From NCBI GenBank assembly GCA_034620365.1, contig JAQGEQ010000011.1, forward strand, positions 496,001 to 560,000: 64,000 nucleotides of DNA. The letters are read 5' to 3'. Below, in pieces: positions 26,901-39,200 of this stretch. The number at the start of each line of letters is the position of its first letter. The stretch's first letter is position 1. This DNA comes from Pegea sp. RAD2-039 (lineage: Eukaryota > Chordata > Thaliacea > Salpida > Salpidae). The translations under genes were made by a program, and so were the position numbers. The notes under the pieces were generated by a model. That model saw only the letters and a program-made list of their open reading frames with translations. It had not been told where the DNA came from and did no database searches.

Positions 26901-29900
26901 CTTTAGCATGTAGGTTTGTAAATCTGATATCCAGGAATATTTTCAGTGACACCTTTCAAGTTTATTTGCCGCTGATTATAAACTAAGAAAGGCTTACGAC
27001 TAGTTGTAATGAATCTTCTTAATGACTTTTAGTCAAATGTCACTTGTTATCATAAAAGCACTGATGATAACACACCCTTCAACATTGACATAAAACTTTC
27101 ATTATTCATTTTTCGTATTTTAACTACAAAGTGCTATCGGCTAAGTAATTTGCTTCTAACTTTTACAGCTGGAACTATTTCCATAAACTGCTTCATTACA
27201 AAGTTCAAAGAAATATTTAGCAAATCGTCCAAATAATCAGATAAACTTCCGTTGCGGCTTTTTAGTTACTTCTGTTGTTGTTATGAAATAAACTTTTCGT
27301 TAGCTCCACTTAAAATCCTCAAAGACAGTTTGTTTCTTATCGGAACCACTTGCTGCCACCTCATAATAACTGCTTTTGTTACTTGCCAACTACTGTAGGG
27401 CTTATTGATTTGTTTGATTAAAAACAAGAGAAGATAGTAAAAGAGTTGATTAGTTCTTCTTTCAAATCAAATTAAATCGTTCAAATGTTGATCATTTTAT
27501 TGCACAGGAAGGAACAAGAAAATTGATGCAGCATTTAATCGGTCCTACAATGGTAAGCTGTCCATATTCAACCAATCACAATCATCTATTTATATCCACT
27601 AGGTTCACGTCACATCACATATTGAAGTTGCGCCCCAGCAACATGCTTATATGGTAGGACGGAATGTAAGCAATGTGAACCAGATAGTAAAGCACACAGG
27701 AGCACAAGTGGGTTTTGTGGTTCATCTTAACTTTTCATCAACTATTTATATTTCCAGATACGTTTTCCTGATCATAACAGCTTACCCCGTAAATCGATTG
27801 TGGTCACTGGACCAATTGAATCCGTGGTCGTAGCCCGGCAGCAGCTGATGGTATCTTGATGCTTTTTATCAATCTCTTATTTATCTCTGTCTTATTTTTA
27901 CCGCCCAATATATGATCAGCTAAATACTTGCTCTAAATCTCACAAACCTCTGTTTTAAGTTGACTGATTTTCTTTATTTATCTCTTCACTTAAAAAAAGA
28001 GAAATCGATTTAATTTCTATTCAATTAAAGCTTGTGACAAGCTGCTCACAAAGATGTTATCCTCAAATCGCTCAACAATTGTTTTTATATAAAATCGACT
28101 TTTCATGTAAACCGCCGACCAACCATACACTCAAATGTCGCTTCAGGGTTGCTTGCCTCTTGTACTTATGTTTGATGTAAAAGACACTGAAGATATCTCG
28201 GCAGAAACGGAACGCAACAACCGTTTAATGGAAGAATTGGACGTCTTTATCAGCGTCAAACTAAAGCCAAGGCAACCTAGCAAGGTTTCAATTTGTTGTA
28301 ACATACGATCTCTAATTTGATTTTAATTATTCTGTCAATTGGATTTGATGAATGTACTGTAAGGTTTTTATGTGATATTTGTTCATCAATTTATGGTTTA
28401 ACCGCTAAGTCGGTAGTTTAAGGGCTTAGTGGTCGGGTTTTCTCTACAAATTTAGATTAAAAAGTGAAAATAAACCTACAATTTTTTTAAATTATAATCT
28501 AACTTATGTTTTTTAGAAAAAAAAACTTAAAATGCTGATAGTTCCAAAGAATCAGTTCATGATCACATGATGTTATTATTCTGTTTTTGAAAAATCTGTT
28601 AGATAATTTGCTTCTATCATCAAGTTTGAAATGAAGTTGAAGTTAACCCCAAAATCTTGATTATTTGTTATTATATGGAAAGTTTATTGAGCAAGTATTT
28701 TCCGAACTTTCCAAATAAGTTTTTATAAAACATCATTTTCTGCTTCTGATGCTTTTAATTAATAAACAATCTTATCCCTCAAGCTCCCCATATTCACCAC
28801 TAGCTTACGAGGCACCCCAGACTTGCTCTCTCAGCAAGATTTATGATCTACATCTCATTCATCATCTTACTTTCAGTCGGTGATTGTGAAGAGCGTTGAA
28901 CGAAACGTTCATTCAATGTTTGAAGCCAGGCGTCGTATGCTCGGTTTAGAATCTTCCGGTTTAAAGACCTCTTCAATTACTTCATCTTCTATCAACCTGA
29001 TGTCTGTTCCAACAGCAACTCCCCCACTCATACAACTTTCACAAACATCACCCACAGTAGCTGCTGCTCGTGTCAACCCTCACTATATCGGTAAGCAACC
29101 TACTCACGTTTATTTACTTTCAAATCTTATTTTTCTGCGAAGGTATCCTTCAACCTGGAGGAGTTGCTCTATTAAACGGAGCTCTTCAAAGAACCGCAAA
29201 CGTAGCAGCAGCTTCAGCTTTATTACCACAAAACTGGTCCACAAATGTAACAATTTGACCATTTGAGGCTTTTACACTTCAATTTATTACCTTCATCTGT
29301 AGCAAGCGACTTTTCATGCTCACCAGCAACACAAACTCGCACTTCGTGCCCAGCTAAAAGCTCAACAACAGCAACAGTACAACACGGCAGCTGGTGTTAT
29401 AATAGCAACTCCATCTTCTTGCAAAGACAATCACAAACCTGTCCCAGATCCACCTCTTGTCCAAGTAGGTCACTCGACCACCTCTAATCACGTATCAACT
29501 CCTTATCTTTACAGGTTTCTCGCTTAAGTCCTAATCCAGTCGTACAGAAAACGCCGTCACCTTTAATAGACTTATCTGATTCAAGTAGCCTCGTATCCAC
29601 GTCACAACTACGTCATCAACATGACAACGGAGTACTTAATCGATGGTGTAACCAGCAACAAGTGTCTCAAAATAAAGTAGATCAGTCCTTAGCCTCCACC
29701 ACAAGTCACCAATTACTTGAATTCACTAACCAGCTTCCAAATCCTCCATCACCAAATACTTCTTTCAATAACACTCTCAATTCTCAATTACCAATCCAAA
29801 ACAGGAAGATTTGTGAGAATCAGAAATCAATTCCTAAGATCAGCTCAGAAGAACTTCGTTCCTTATTGGTGAGATCTTTGATTTAGTCGATTTGCTAATT

Positions 29901-32900
29901 GGTTTGGATTTGATTTTCTCTTTTATCTTATAGCAACGTGAACCAATCACTCACTCGCAAATGACAACGATGTACGGACCGCGGAACGCAGCAATGGCAG
30001 GTTGATTTCAGAAACTTGTTTATTTTTAGACTACTTCAACATTGAAGTTTCAATACTTGATGAGCAAAACACGATCTCAGTAAAAAAGTTTTTTGAACAA
30101 ACCCTAGTTTCAGTTGGTAATTCAAACAACGGATTACATGATGACATCTTTTAATTTGCCTTCTATATGTCATCTCATATTCTTTTTCTAATCGTTTTTT
30201 ACATGAGTTATAAACCACTTTATCTATTTAATATTTGATACTATCTGTTTATATATCATCAAAAATAAAACAAGCAATTTTTCAAATTCCTGCTACTTAA
30301 AATTTCGGCTTTTTTTATGATTTTATCAAAATTGTTAAAATATTTTTTCTCTATCGACTTTCAATTGAAACAGTCGATTATAAAACATTTAACAATTCCG
30401 ATTTTATCTCTAATTAAAGCTTAGTTTCAAATTCCGCCAATTTTCATCTGAATGAATAAATAAAAGCAACAAAGTTCTTTAGAACGTTCTTTTACAGCCT
30501 ACGGCAACTTGACGAGTCATCTGATGAAACAAACTTCTTTAAATTGAATCTTCACTAAACCAAATTTAACTAGCTTCTATTCATTGCAGTAAACAGCAAC
30601 AAACGATTGCAACAATCAAGTGATCATCTGACTACAATTTCATCATCTTCATCTAATCACCATCCAAAGAGTCCTTCATCTTCTGCATCATCTATAGATC
30701 TACAAACATCTATGATGAATTTTCACGCTAGAAACAATTCTTTTCATGAACATATAAACAAGAAACCTACCCACCACGAAAATAGAATTCAGTAAGAATA
30801 GTTTTCTATTTTTTCAAATATTTGTTAATTGGTCAGGAGAATGCTTTTAAAAAATAATAATTTAATGCAAAAGTATTTTTCTTAATTTGTTTTAAACCCT
30901 TTTAACATTACTTCGAGTTATTTTTACAGCACATTTTTCTATGATTAGCATTAAAACGGTTTTAAGAATTCGAAATTTATTTTTAAGCTTTTGCTAAGTC
31001 ACCTAATTGTTTAAAAGTTTTAAGGCTTCTAAAATATTTGTAAAAAAATCCCGACAAACAACAGCAGAGCTTGACAATATGTTGTTGATAATATCAATTG
31101 GTTGAATACGATGTACTTAAGATGTGTTCATCTATAACAGTATTGTTATCCTAATCACAGCAGCAAGTTTCGTAGATTTGCTTCGAGTAGCACTTACTGC
31201 ATTCTGTTATTTTAGTCATTTGAAATGATATTCACTTCTAGGTTACATTTAAACAATGAACAGTTTACAAGCAAAATAGCTGACTAAATGCTGAGATTAT
31301 TTCTTTACTTTAATTAATTAACTGTTTTATTTAAAGAAATAAAGTTTGTTTAAGTTTCTTTTATCAAAATTTAACAAAGAGTTTGAAGATGGTAAAATAA
31401 ACAAAAAGAAAATGACTGATGTTAGTATTAAAACTGTTTAATTTAGTTTATACAATTATTCTTCTCAGAAATAAACAGCTTCTTTCAAATAAAGCAACTA
31501 AATTCAGTTAAATGTAAATAGCACGCCTCAATTTATTCATTCGTCTTTGAAGTCTTCTACTATAAGGCAAACCCAACCCTACCAAGCGGTCTATATTTTG
31601 GTTTTCTCTCTGCACCTGTTATTTAGTAGTCTAGGTGAATGGTTTTTATGCAAAGTAAACATTAAACAGCAAATATCTGATTATTTTACTGTAAGTTGTA
31701 AATTTTGATGTAAAATAGTTAACAGATATTGTTTCAACAAATAGCAGAAACAACAACAACAATCTACTAGCAAATAGTCAAGATCTGAGAGAACGCCATG
31801 ACAACCCTCTTACAATACCTCCTGGATTTGAAAGAGTCATCAAGGAATCACATGATCATCCTCTGATGGTTTGTCAATTTGTTTCATTGAGATCTCTAGA
31901 GAGCAAATTCTTGTCACCTGATCTTTGTCAACTTTTTTATTAATTTCATCAAATAGTTTTGGTTACAATCAGCATCTTTCATCCACTAAGTAGTCCCACA
32001 AAATCTGGCAGCAAATATTTGAACACATGGTGCCGCTCTTCACCTGATCTTCTTCCACAGAATGATCACGACTACGAGTGGGTGAAACAACGAGCATTTG
32101 AACTGATGAAGCAACCACCAGTTGCTGATAAAATCAGGACCCCTACTGACCAGTGGTCGGGACTCGGCTTCTCTCAATCAATGCCAAACCCTAAATTTAA
32201 GAACCATAAATTCACTAACGGGCTTGAGACCACATTTGAAGTTGACGATGTGTCTTCATATTATGTAAATGTTAGTGAAGTGGACACATCAACATCAACC
32301 ACACAGTTCCCGACCTCAATGAGTACTGCCCCTAGTACCATGGCTAGCATGTCAGGTCTCAAGTCATCTTCTGCCCTCCTGTCATGGCGCGAACGAAACT
32401 TTTCACACAGCTACAACCCAAATTCATTCACTAAACGTCGCTACCACCAACTTCGTAAGTTCTAATCATCTGATGACGTCACTGATGACGTCATAAGAGC
32501 TTGTTGTAGTAGAAGCTCACACAGGAGTCTTCAACAAACATCCACCTCTTCCATCCCCTCCTCATCCAAATGATGAGCCCTCGATGTTGGGATCATCACA
32601 ATCAAGAGTCTTACATCTTCAAAATGACCTTCGGGAAACGTCCAGGCAGCCAAGTGTGGACGAGGACCAGTCCTACGGTGGACAGGCTCGTAGCATTGAG
32701 TTAAGGGACGTTTTAACTTATTTGCATCTGGAAAAGTACATGCTGGTTTTCACCAATCAAGAAGTCGGTCCACTGTCCCTGGTCCGCTACTTACTAACCT
32801 AAGATGTCTCACAGGTCGATTTACAGACCTTTCTCACTCTTAATGATGCGGATCTCACTGAGATTGGAATCACTGCTTTTGGACCTCGTAAGAAGATTCT

Positions 32901-33207
32901 GCTCGCTATTGAAGGTATGATGACGTCATTATGTACTGTGATGACGTCATCAGCTAATTTCTTATCAACAGAGCTGAAAAAACATCGAAATAGAACACAT
33001 GGGGCAGGATGTGGCAACAATTTGTTACCTAGGGGCCGGACACCGACCATATTGGATGGATTCTTTCATGACGATAATGATAAGCTGCTTCAACAATTCG
33101 AGACCACCCCAATATCTACCCTGCCACATGTGTCCACTGAGTCTGGTCCTAACAGTCGTCTGTTGCATTATTCGCGTGGTATTGCAAGCCACAGTGGTCG
33201 GTGGTAA
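20937..33207 (+). CDS. BICC1: Bicaudal-C (BICC1) RNA-binding protein, 22 exons, about 1223 aa
   Basis: Post-transcriptional repressor that binds mRNA 3' UTRs through KH domains and polymerises through its SAM domain; in animals it acts in axis formation and ciliated epithelia. Exons start at 20937, 21977, 22193, 25834, 26057, 26386, 26554, 27508, 27603, 27758, 28147, 28877, 29143, 29327, 29515, 29934, 30590, 31745 (or 31748), 32061, 32525, 32815 and 32972, and all phases close. Residues 1-165 are a Glu/Asp/Lys-rich extension, followed by the conserved WVEERFRVDRKNLEQMLQ. The KH/KH-like block spans about 190-500. KH1 keeps GKGG, but the later loop reads GRNV where the human protein has GRNG. 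A Ser/Gln/Asn-rich linker holds the conserved RTPTDQWSGLGFSQSMP. The SAM domain is about 1086-1147, and the end is ASHSGRW as in human BICC1. The acceptor of the exon at 32061 was chosen by phase. Confidence 0.95.
22263..25833 (+). other. Long BICC1 intron 3 (3.6 kb)
   Basis: This is by far the longest intron of BICC1. It separates the exon ending ARSKK from the one starting DPHVKVSG. Parts of it (about 22600-22900 and 23400-24700) are less A/T-rich than the introns around it and hold a 91-codon frame at 23607-23882 with no recognised domain. Old transposon remnants or enhancers are possible; nothing firm can be named. Confidence 0.7.
32474..32493. promoter_or_regulatory. Two TGACGTCA (CRE-type) palindromes in a 70-bp BICC1 intron
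   Basis: Two perfect TGACGTCA octamers lie at 32474-32481 and 32486-32493, inside the tandem 12-bp unit TGATGACGTCA(C/T). They are 12 bp apart start to start, about one helical turn. This is the consensus for CREB/ATF bZIP factors. Whether they are bound is unknown. Confidence 0.5.
32921..32949. promoter_or_regulatory. Two more TGACGTCA palindromes in a 57-bp BICC1 intron
   Basis: Perfect octamers lie at 32921-32928 and 32942-32949, 21 bp apart (about two helical turns), inside the intron between the two last exons. The flanks again read TGATGACGTCA. They match the pair one intron upstream, so the two introns share a sequence unit. Confidence 0.5.
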
Positions 33208-36200
33208 CTTCTCGTCTGCTGTGACCATGTCTGAAAGTGTACAAGTGTCTCAACTTCCATATTGCAATGATATCTAAATTTGATTACCACAATCTGTTTT
33301 ACCTAATCACATCTTCAACAGCTGATTGGAGGATACTTGAAGTTCAATCGGCCAATCACAGACAGTCTCTTCTACTTCTCCTAACTATCACCAATTGAAT
33401 CTTGTATTTTCTTTGTTTGTAAAAACTTTTTATTGTATGTCGGGTTACTTTTTGTATTTAATCGTGTTTGAATAGCTCAATCAATCAAATTTCTTTTTTT
33501 GCTATCATACGATAAACAAATTTCAACTGATTTAACATCAACTTTACTTTTTTCTTGTTTTTTCTATCAATCGACTTTTTTATGCGCTTGTTGTTTTAGC
33601 TTCTGTTATGTTTAGAAAGTTCAACAAAAACCACCGACGTGAAAAAACTGTTTAACTGTTATTCATTTATCTTATACAAAAGCGATTTCTTATATCCCAA
33701 TTGTCAACGCTATCTATCACCTTATTGCTTTTTCCAGCTACATTTTGCTTGTGCCAGCTTTACGCTTACTCATCTATCTTACTCACTTGCAAAGACCAGC
33801 CCAGTGCTTTGCTATGTTGCCAATGTCATTATAAACCAGACCAAACAAAACTCTATATCTAAATCAGGGTCTTTTTCTTTACTATTTGTGTGTTTGTGGA
33901 CTATTATTAAGTTGGGTTAGTGTGTATGCGATATCTAAGCCAATTTTCTTATTTTTTGCACAATTATTACTGTAAATGTCTGAGTTTTACTCTTTGAAGT
34001 CATTTGAAAGCTAATTTTGTAACTTTAGCTAAAATTGAATTTATTAAATTATATTCAAAACTTGTTTTAGTTTTTTTTCGGTGATCAGCTTAAAAGATTA
34101 ACAACTTTTTTAGTTGATGTCTTTTGTGATTGTTGCTTTTTCAGTAAAAATAAAATTAAATCAAAAATTGAGATTTCTTTATACAATGAAAATTATTTGA
34201 GAAACACAAATAATTGGTGATGAGGCAACTTCAAGTTGTTCAGATATTTTTTCAAATATTTTGATTTAGACAGATTTAAGATGTTTATGTAAAAGTTGTA
34301 AGTTTTAAAGTATTTGATATCTAAAGTAGCTTCATAAGGTTTCTACATGAAAATCCATCAGCTTTTGGTGATAATTGCTTGAACATTAAACCAGTGACTT
34401 TCTTTTAAAGCTTTTAAAATACTTTTGTGGTAATCTTTTTAATGTTTTCTTTTGTCATTAAATTCCATTTGCTTGAATTTTGACATAAATACTCTGATAA
34501 AAATGTATTTAAATCAATTTCGACGGTTTATGTTTTGATACAACCAAATAATTCTTATCAAATTACAGTTAGTTCGTCTTTGCTCAAAACTAAATCTCAA
34601 TATTATTTCTCATCTATATTTTATTTTAAAGATATAATAAAGTAAGCAAAGATAGTTTCATTTGAGCAGTTCCACTACTAATCATAATCTTGTGTATGAT
34701 GAATTGATGCAGCTTTTAGAAATTATGTTTTATATTATGTGACTAAGAGTAAGTTTGTAAAAATAAAATTTAAAAGCTCATAAGAAAAACTTTTTAGTGA
34801 ACAGTACTAATCTGTAATAATCACAAAGATCCAGATAATCTTATTTCAAGCAAACCGAACTGAATAAAAGTAAAACTTGTATTAATTAAATATTCGATAA
34901 GCATTGTAGTGATCTAGTATTATCCAAACTATGTTGTTTTGAGATGAAAGGGCAACTTACCATACCTCGTACGCAAAAAAAAAAGATTACCAGATTTTGT
35001 GGATGTTTCTTTCGTTGAAATATGTTAAATGTGGTTTTTCACATTGCTAACTTGTTTTTTGGACCAAAAATATGTCTTTTTTTTAGTCCTTATGTAATTA
35101 TTTATCTAAGCTATTTTTCAAAATCTTTTTTTATGTAAGTTTTGTAGAGCAAACATTTATAGAAAATTCATCTGAGATAAAATGTTTCTGTATCACTACA
35201 AAAAGATAGTTTGTAAAAAATAAGGTTGTAAAGTTGATACAGCTATAGCTGATTACAAACCATTGAAAATACATTAATTACAAATTAAATAATTTAGTTA
35301 AAATTATTTTAGTGGCTGATAATTACTTGAAAATTGATAATTTATTTAATACTTTCTTAGCTAATTATAATTTTGAAGCTGTACAGTTTAAGTTACCAGC
35401 AAACGCCAATATTTCAATCATACAAGTTAGACCTTAATTAGAAATCCTCGTTCTGGCACACCTTTTTAATCATATCGAATTTGTAAACTTACATAAAATG
35501 TTTACTAAGGTTGCATTTAAGCTAGAAAACTCAATTACTTTCAGTGATAGACTAAAACTTGTGGTACTTAAGATTAAGTTTCCTCTATTATTTTTGTCTT
35601 TATACTTATTTAAATATCTTTTAAGCGGCAGATATTTCAGTTTAGCTTCAAAAGTTTAATTTATATATTTGATTTTAAATTGATATTTTAAGTAAAAATG
35701 TTTAAAAAGTTTTTCGTCAATCTGATACTCTTCTGTTTCGTCTTCCCTGACTTGACATACTATTGGATTACTTTTATTAGATTACGATCAATTACTTGAG
35801 GCGATAAAAATAAGAATTGAAAACCATTAAATCTACTAAAGAAAAATTACAAGTAAACAAGTAATACAAACATGCTTAAGACATTCAAGCTCTTGCAATA
35901 AAACTACAAATATTTTTTATTAGCCAAACGATATATGTTTTAAAACTAAAATATTATTAATACTTGATGAATAAAGCTGCAGTCTCATGATTAAAATTTG
36001 AAATTGGGTTTCTTCACATAAGTCAGTACTGAACCTGTTAAACTATAATACTTTAATTAATTTGTAAAGATTTCAGAAAGAATTTTATAAGCAGCTCATT
36101 GTTAAACTGGGCAAGGTGTGATGTGGTTTAGTGATTACTACAAATCTAATTAAATTGAAGATAACAACTTGATACTGAGCTTTGTTGAGCAAACAGAATT

Positions 36201-39200
36201 TAAAACAGTTTGGTAAGCTATTAGATGCACCATCTGTTTAAATTATACTTTGATGTTATAATTTTTTTAATGAGTTACAATTGTTACGAAAATTTGGCTT
36301 AAAATTATTTAATTTAATTAAACAGGTCAAAAAAATTGTAAAGTTTATATGTAATCATTTTCTGAAAAAAAATTAGTCATTCTATAAACTTTTTATTAAA
36401 GGTTTTTATTAAATATACGAAACAACTCTTATAGATTTAATTCTTTTCAGTAAAAAGTTTTAGGAACGATTTTTTGAGCATTATAAAAATGTTAAGTTTT
36501 AATAATACATAAAAAGTATACTTTAATTATAAATGAAAGTTTACAGAAGGGATTAGAACGTACAACGATGAATTTGATTAGAAAAATTATTTCAACATTT
36601 AATTACCATCATTACTACTAACTAGTTTGAAATTACAAATAAAAAATGCTTGAATAATTTTTCTTAATAGTTTATAAGTATTCAAAAAGTTATTCAAAAC
36701 TTGATATATAAAGTATCAAATAACTGAATCAAATACCTAGATGTGAAGGTCAAATAGATTTCTGAATTTTCTGTTTTTTCAGATATCTCTGAAAAGTACT
36801 TGTTCGTTTAGTATGTAATTATAATAAAGAGCTCTCTAAGTATCATCTTCCTCACTTAATTGCAAACTTGTGGCTAGTTGGAGCTTTTAAGCCTATCTTT
36901 TTATTCATTTTGTATTTTTAAATTGCAACAAACTAAACTGATTATAAAGTATGAAACAAAAAGCAAATTAAAGACTTGTAAATGTGATACGCTAAATAAT
37001 TTTAAACAAATTAAGCAACCTCATTATGAAATTATATTAAAAAAGGTTTTATGACTACATCAAGTTTCCTACTTTTAACAACAAAAATTTAACAAACTAT
37101 TCAACAGAATTTATTAAAAAATTAAAACTTAGAAACTTCACTAAAAACCTCCTCTGCAATTCTATTTGTTATTTAAAACTTAAATTTAATTTATACTTTT
37201 TATTACTTTGCATTAAAATCTTGTTTATACTTTATCTATACTTTCTATTATTAAAAATGTCATCAACGTTTATTACTCAAAAATAGTAGTTTTGTTAATT
37301 GTTTTGTTCAATTTCAAAATTCGTCCTAAAAACTTAATCTAAAAAATATCTATTATAGAAGATTTCAAAGGATACAGAGAACTAAATTAGATTGAATATG
37401 AGTTATTTTGTAAAAACTCTTTATAAAAATCTTGTACAAATATTCATGACTTTTAATTAATACAGTAAATAAGATTAAATAATTTCTACTTATATTATAA
37501 GTAAAATGTTTCCAGTTTTAAATCTTAATCATGAGAATGATAAACTATTAAAAAAAGAAAATGTTGAAACAAGAATGATTTAGAAAGTCTAATTCTTGTT
37601 GAGCTCGTTAAAAATTTAATTCAAGCTGTTGTTTCTTATAAGTACGATACTTCAGATTTCGTCTAGAAATTTTAATCATTTTAACTTTATGATCCTCCGT
37701 ACGCCTAAAACCAAATAAAACATTTTACTGTAAAAAGGAAATTCTCATAACTAATCGATAAAAATAAATTCAAATTTTTTATCGTTCTAAAGTTTGCCTG
37801 AAATTATTTCATGAATGTTATTTTTGAAGGTAGATTTTAGAATCCAAAGTATGTGTAGAAAGATAACAATTAATTATTATATAGTTTAAATGCTTGAAAA
37901 ACCGGAAAATGTTAAAAAACAAAAGTTATTAGAAAAGATAGATGGTGAGATATTTAATATCTTCTCGCAATAAGAGCTTCTCAGAGTTTTATAAAAATGA
38001 ATCACAAAAATTATTTAATAAGAAATGTTACTTCATGCGTTTAAAAAAGAAATCCATTTAAGTAATAGAAAAGTTACGCCAAACGCCAAAATGTTTCAAT
38101 TGTGCAAAAGTCTGTAGAAAAAACATTTGACGGAAAAGGTTTTAATTCTGAAAGTGTGTTAAGTCTAAAGATAACTTTTCATTAAGATTATTGGCTTCAT
38201 CCATGTTTTAAAACAATTTTCATATAAAGTCTCTCGTGTTGTTTGATTCAATATGATATAGTTAAAAGTATGAACGCTAAAGTCAAATCAAAGTAAAAAA
38301 TTGACTAAGGCGTTGAAATTTGGAAAATTATTTTTAACATTACATATTTATCTGTAAATTATTTGAAATCATTATCACAAAGCAAGCTGTTACTCAACAA
38401 GTTTTTATAGAATCCCAAAAGCTTTTGATTGAGAGCACCTTAGCCAGTTTCATAAAACTATTTGAAGCTAAATTAAAGTTCATTCTCCAATTTTCCGAGA
38501 AAAATAACAAGATTATAAGTTGGAAAGAATAAATTGCTTTAAACATACGGTTAAAGTCGTTGACAGTAAAATGTTAAGTATTTAGTTATCAATCTTTATG
38601 GTTTGAGTATAATATATCGGTTAGTTTCACGGTCATAATGAAATATTCATTTAAAAATGATAAATATAAACAACATTTTAACTATTACTAGGCGCCGTCA
38701 ATAGATAAATGCTTTTCATCTTTTTATAAAAAAGTTATCTGCAAAAAATTCTATATTTTTCAAATTTATTTATTTTATTTTTGTTCTGTAGCTGATTTTA
38801 TTTAATTTTGAAATAAATATATCATTTTCTTATTTTTCATGAGTTACTTTACTTGCCTTATAAAATAAGTGAATAATTATTTTATTATTATATTGTTAGA
38901 TTACTGAAGTAAAATTAACAGATGTTACAAAATATGTTAATAAATTTTTAAGCTTCTAAAAACAGTGCTTAGACTTAGTCAAAATAGTACCTTCTGAATT
39001 ACAGCGGCTTAAGATTTTTTTATGTATGATGCAAAAACAGTAAACATTACTTTTAAATAAAAAGAAAATAAAAGCTCATGTTACGAATAGCTACTCCATT
39101 AATTGTTGTAGTTGAACAAGTAATGGATAAAAATGTTGTATCTTATATTCCTTTAACTTCATGATTTATTTAGCCGGTCATCGATTTTTGAAATTAAAAT

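Noticed and set aside
33639-33920. 93-codon frame after the BICC1 stop
   Set aside because: Lies in the expected 3' UTR, has an erratic composition, and resembles no family.
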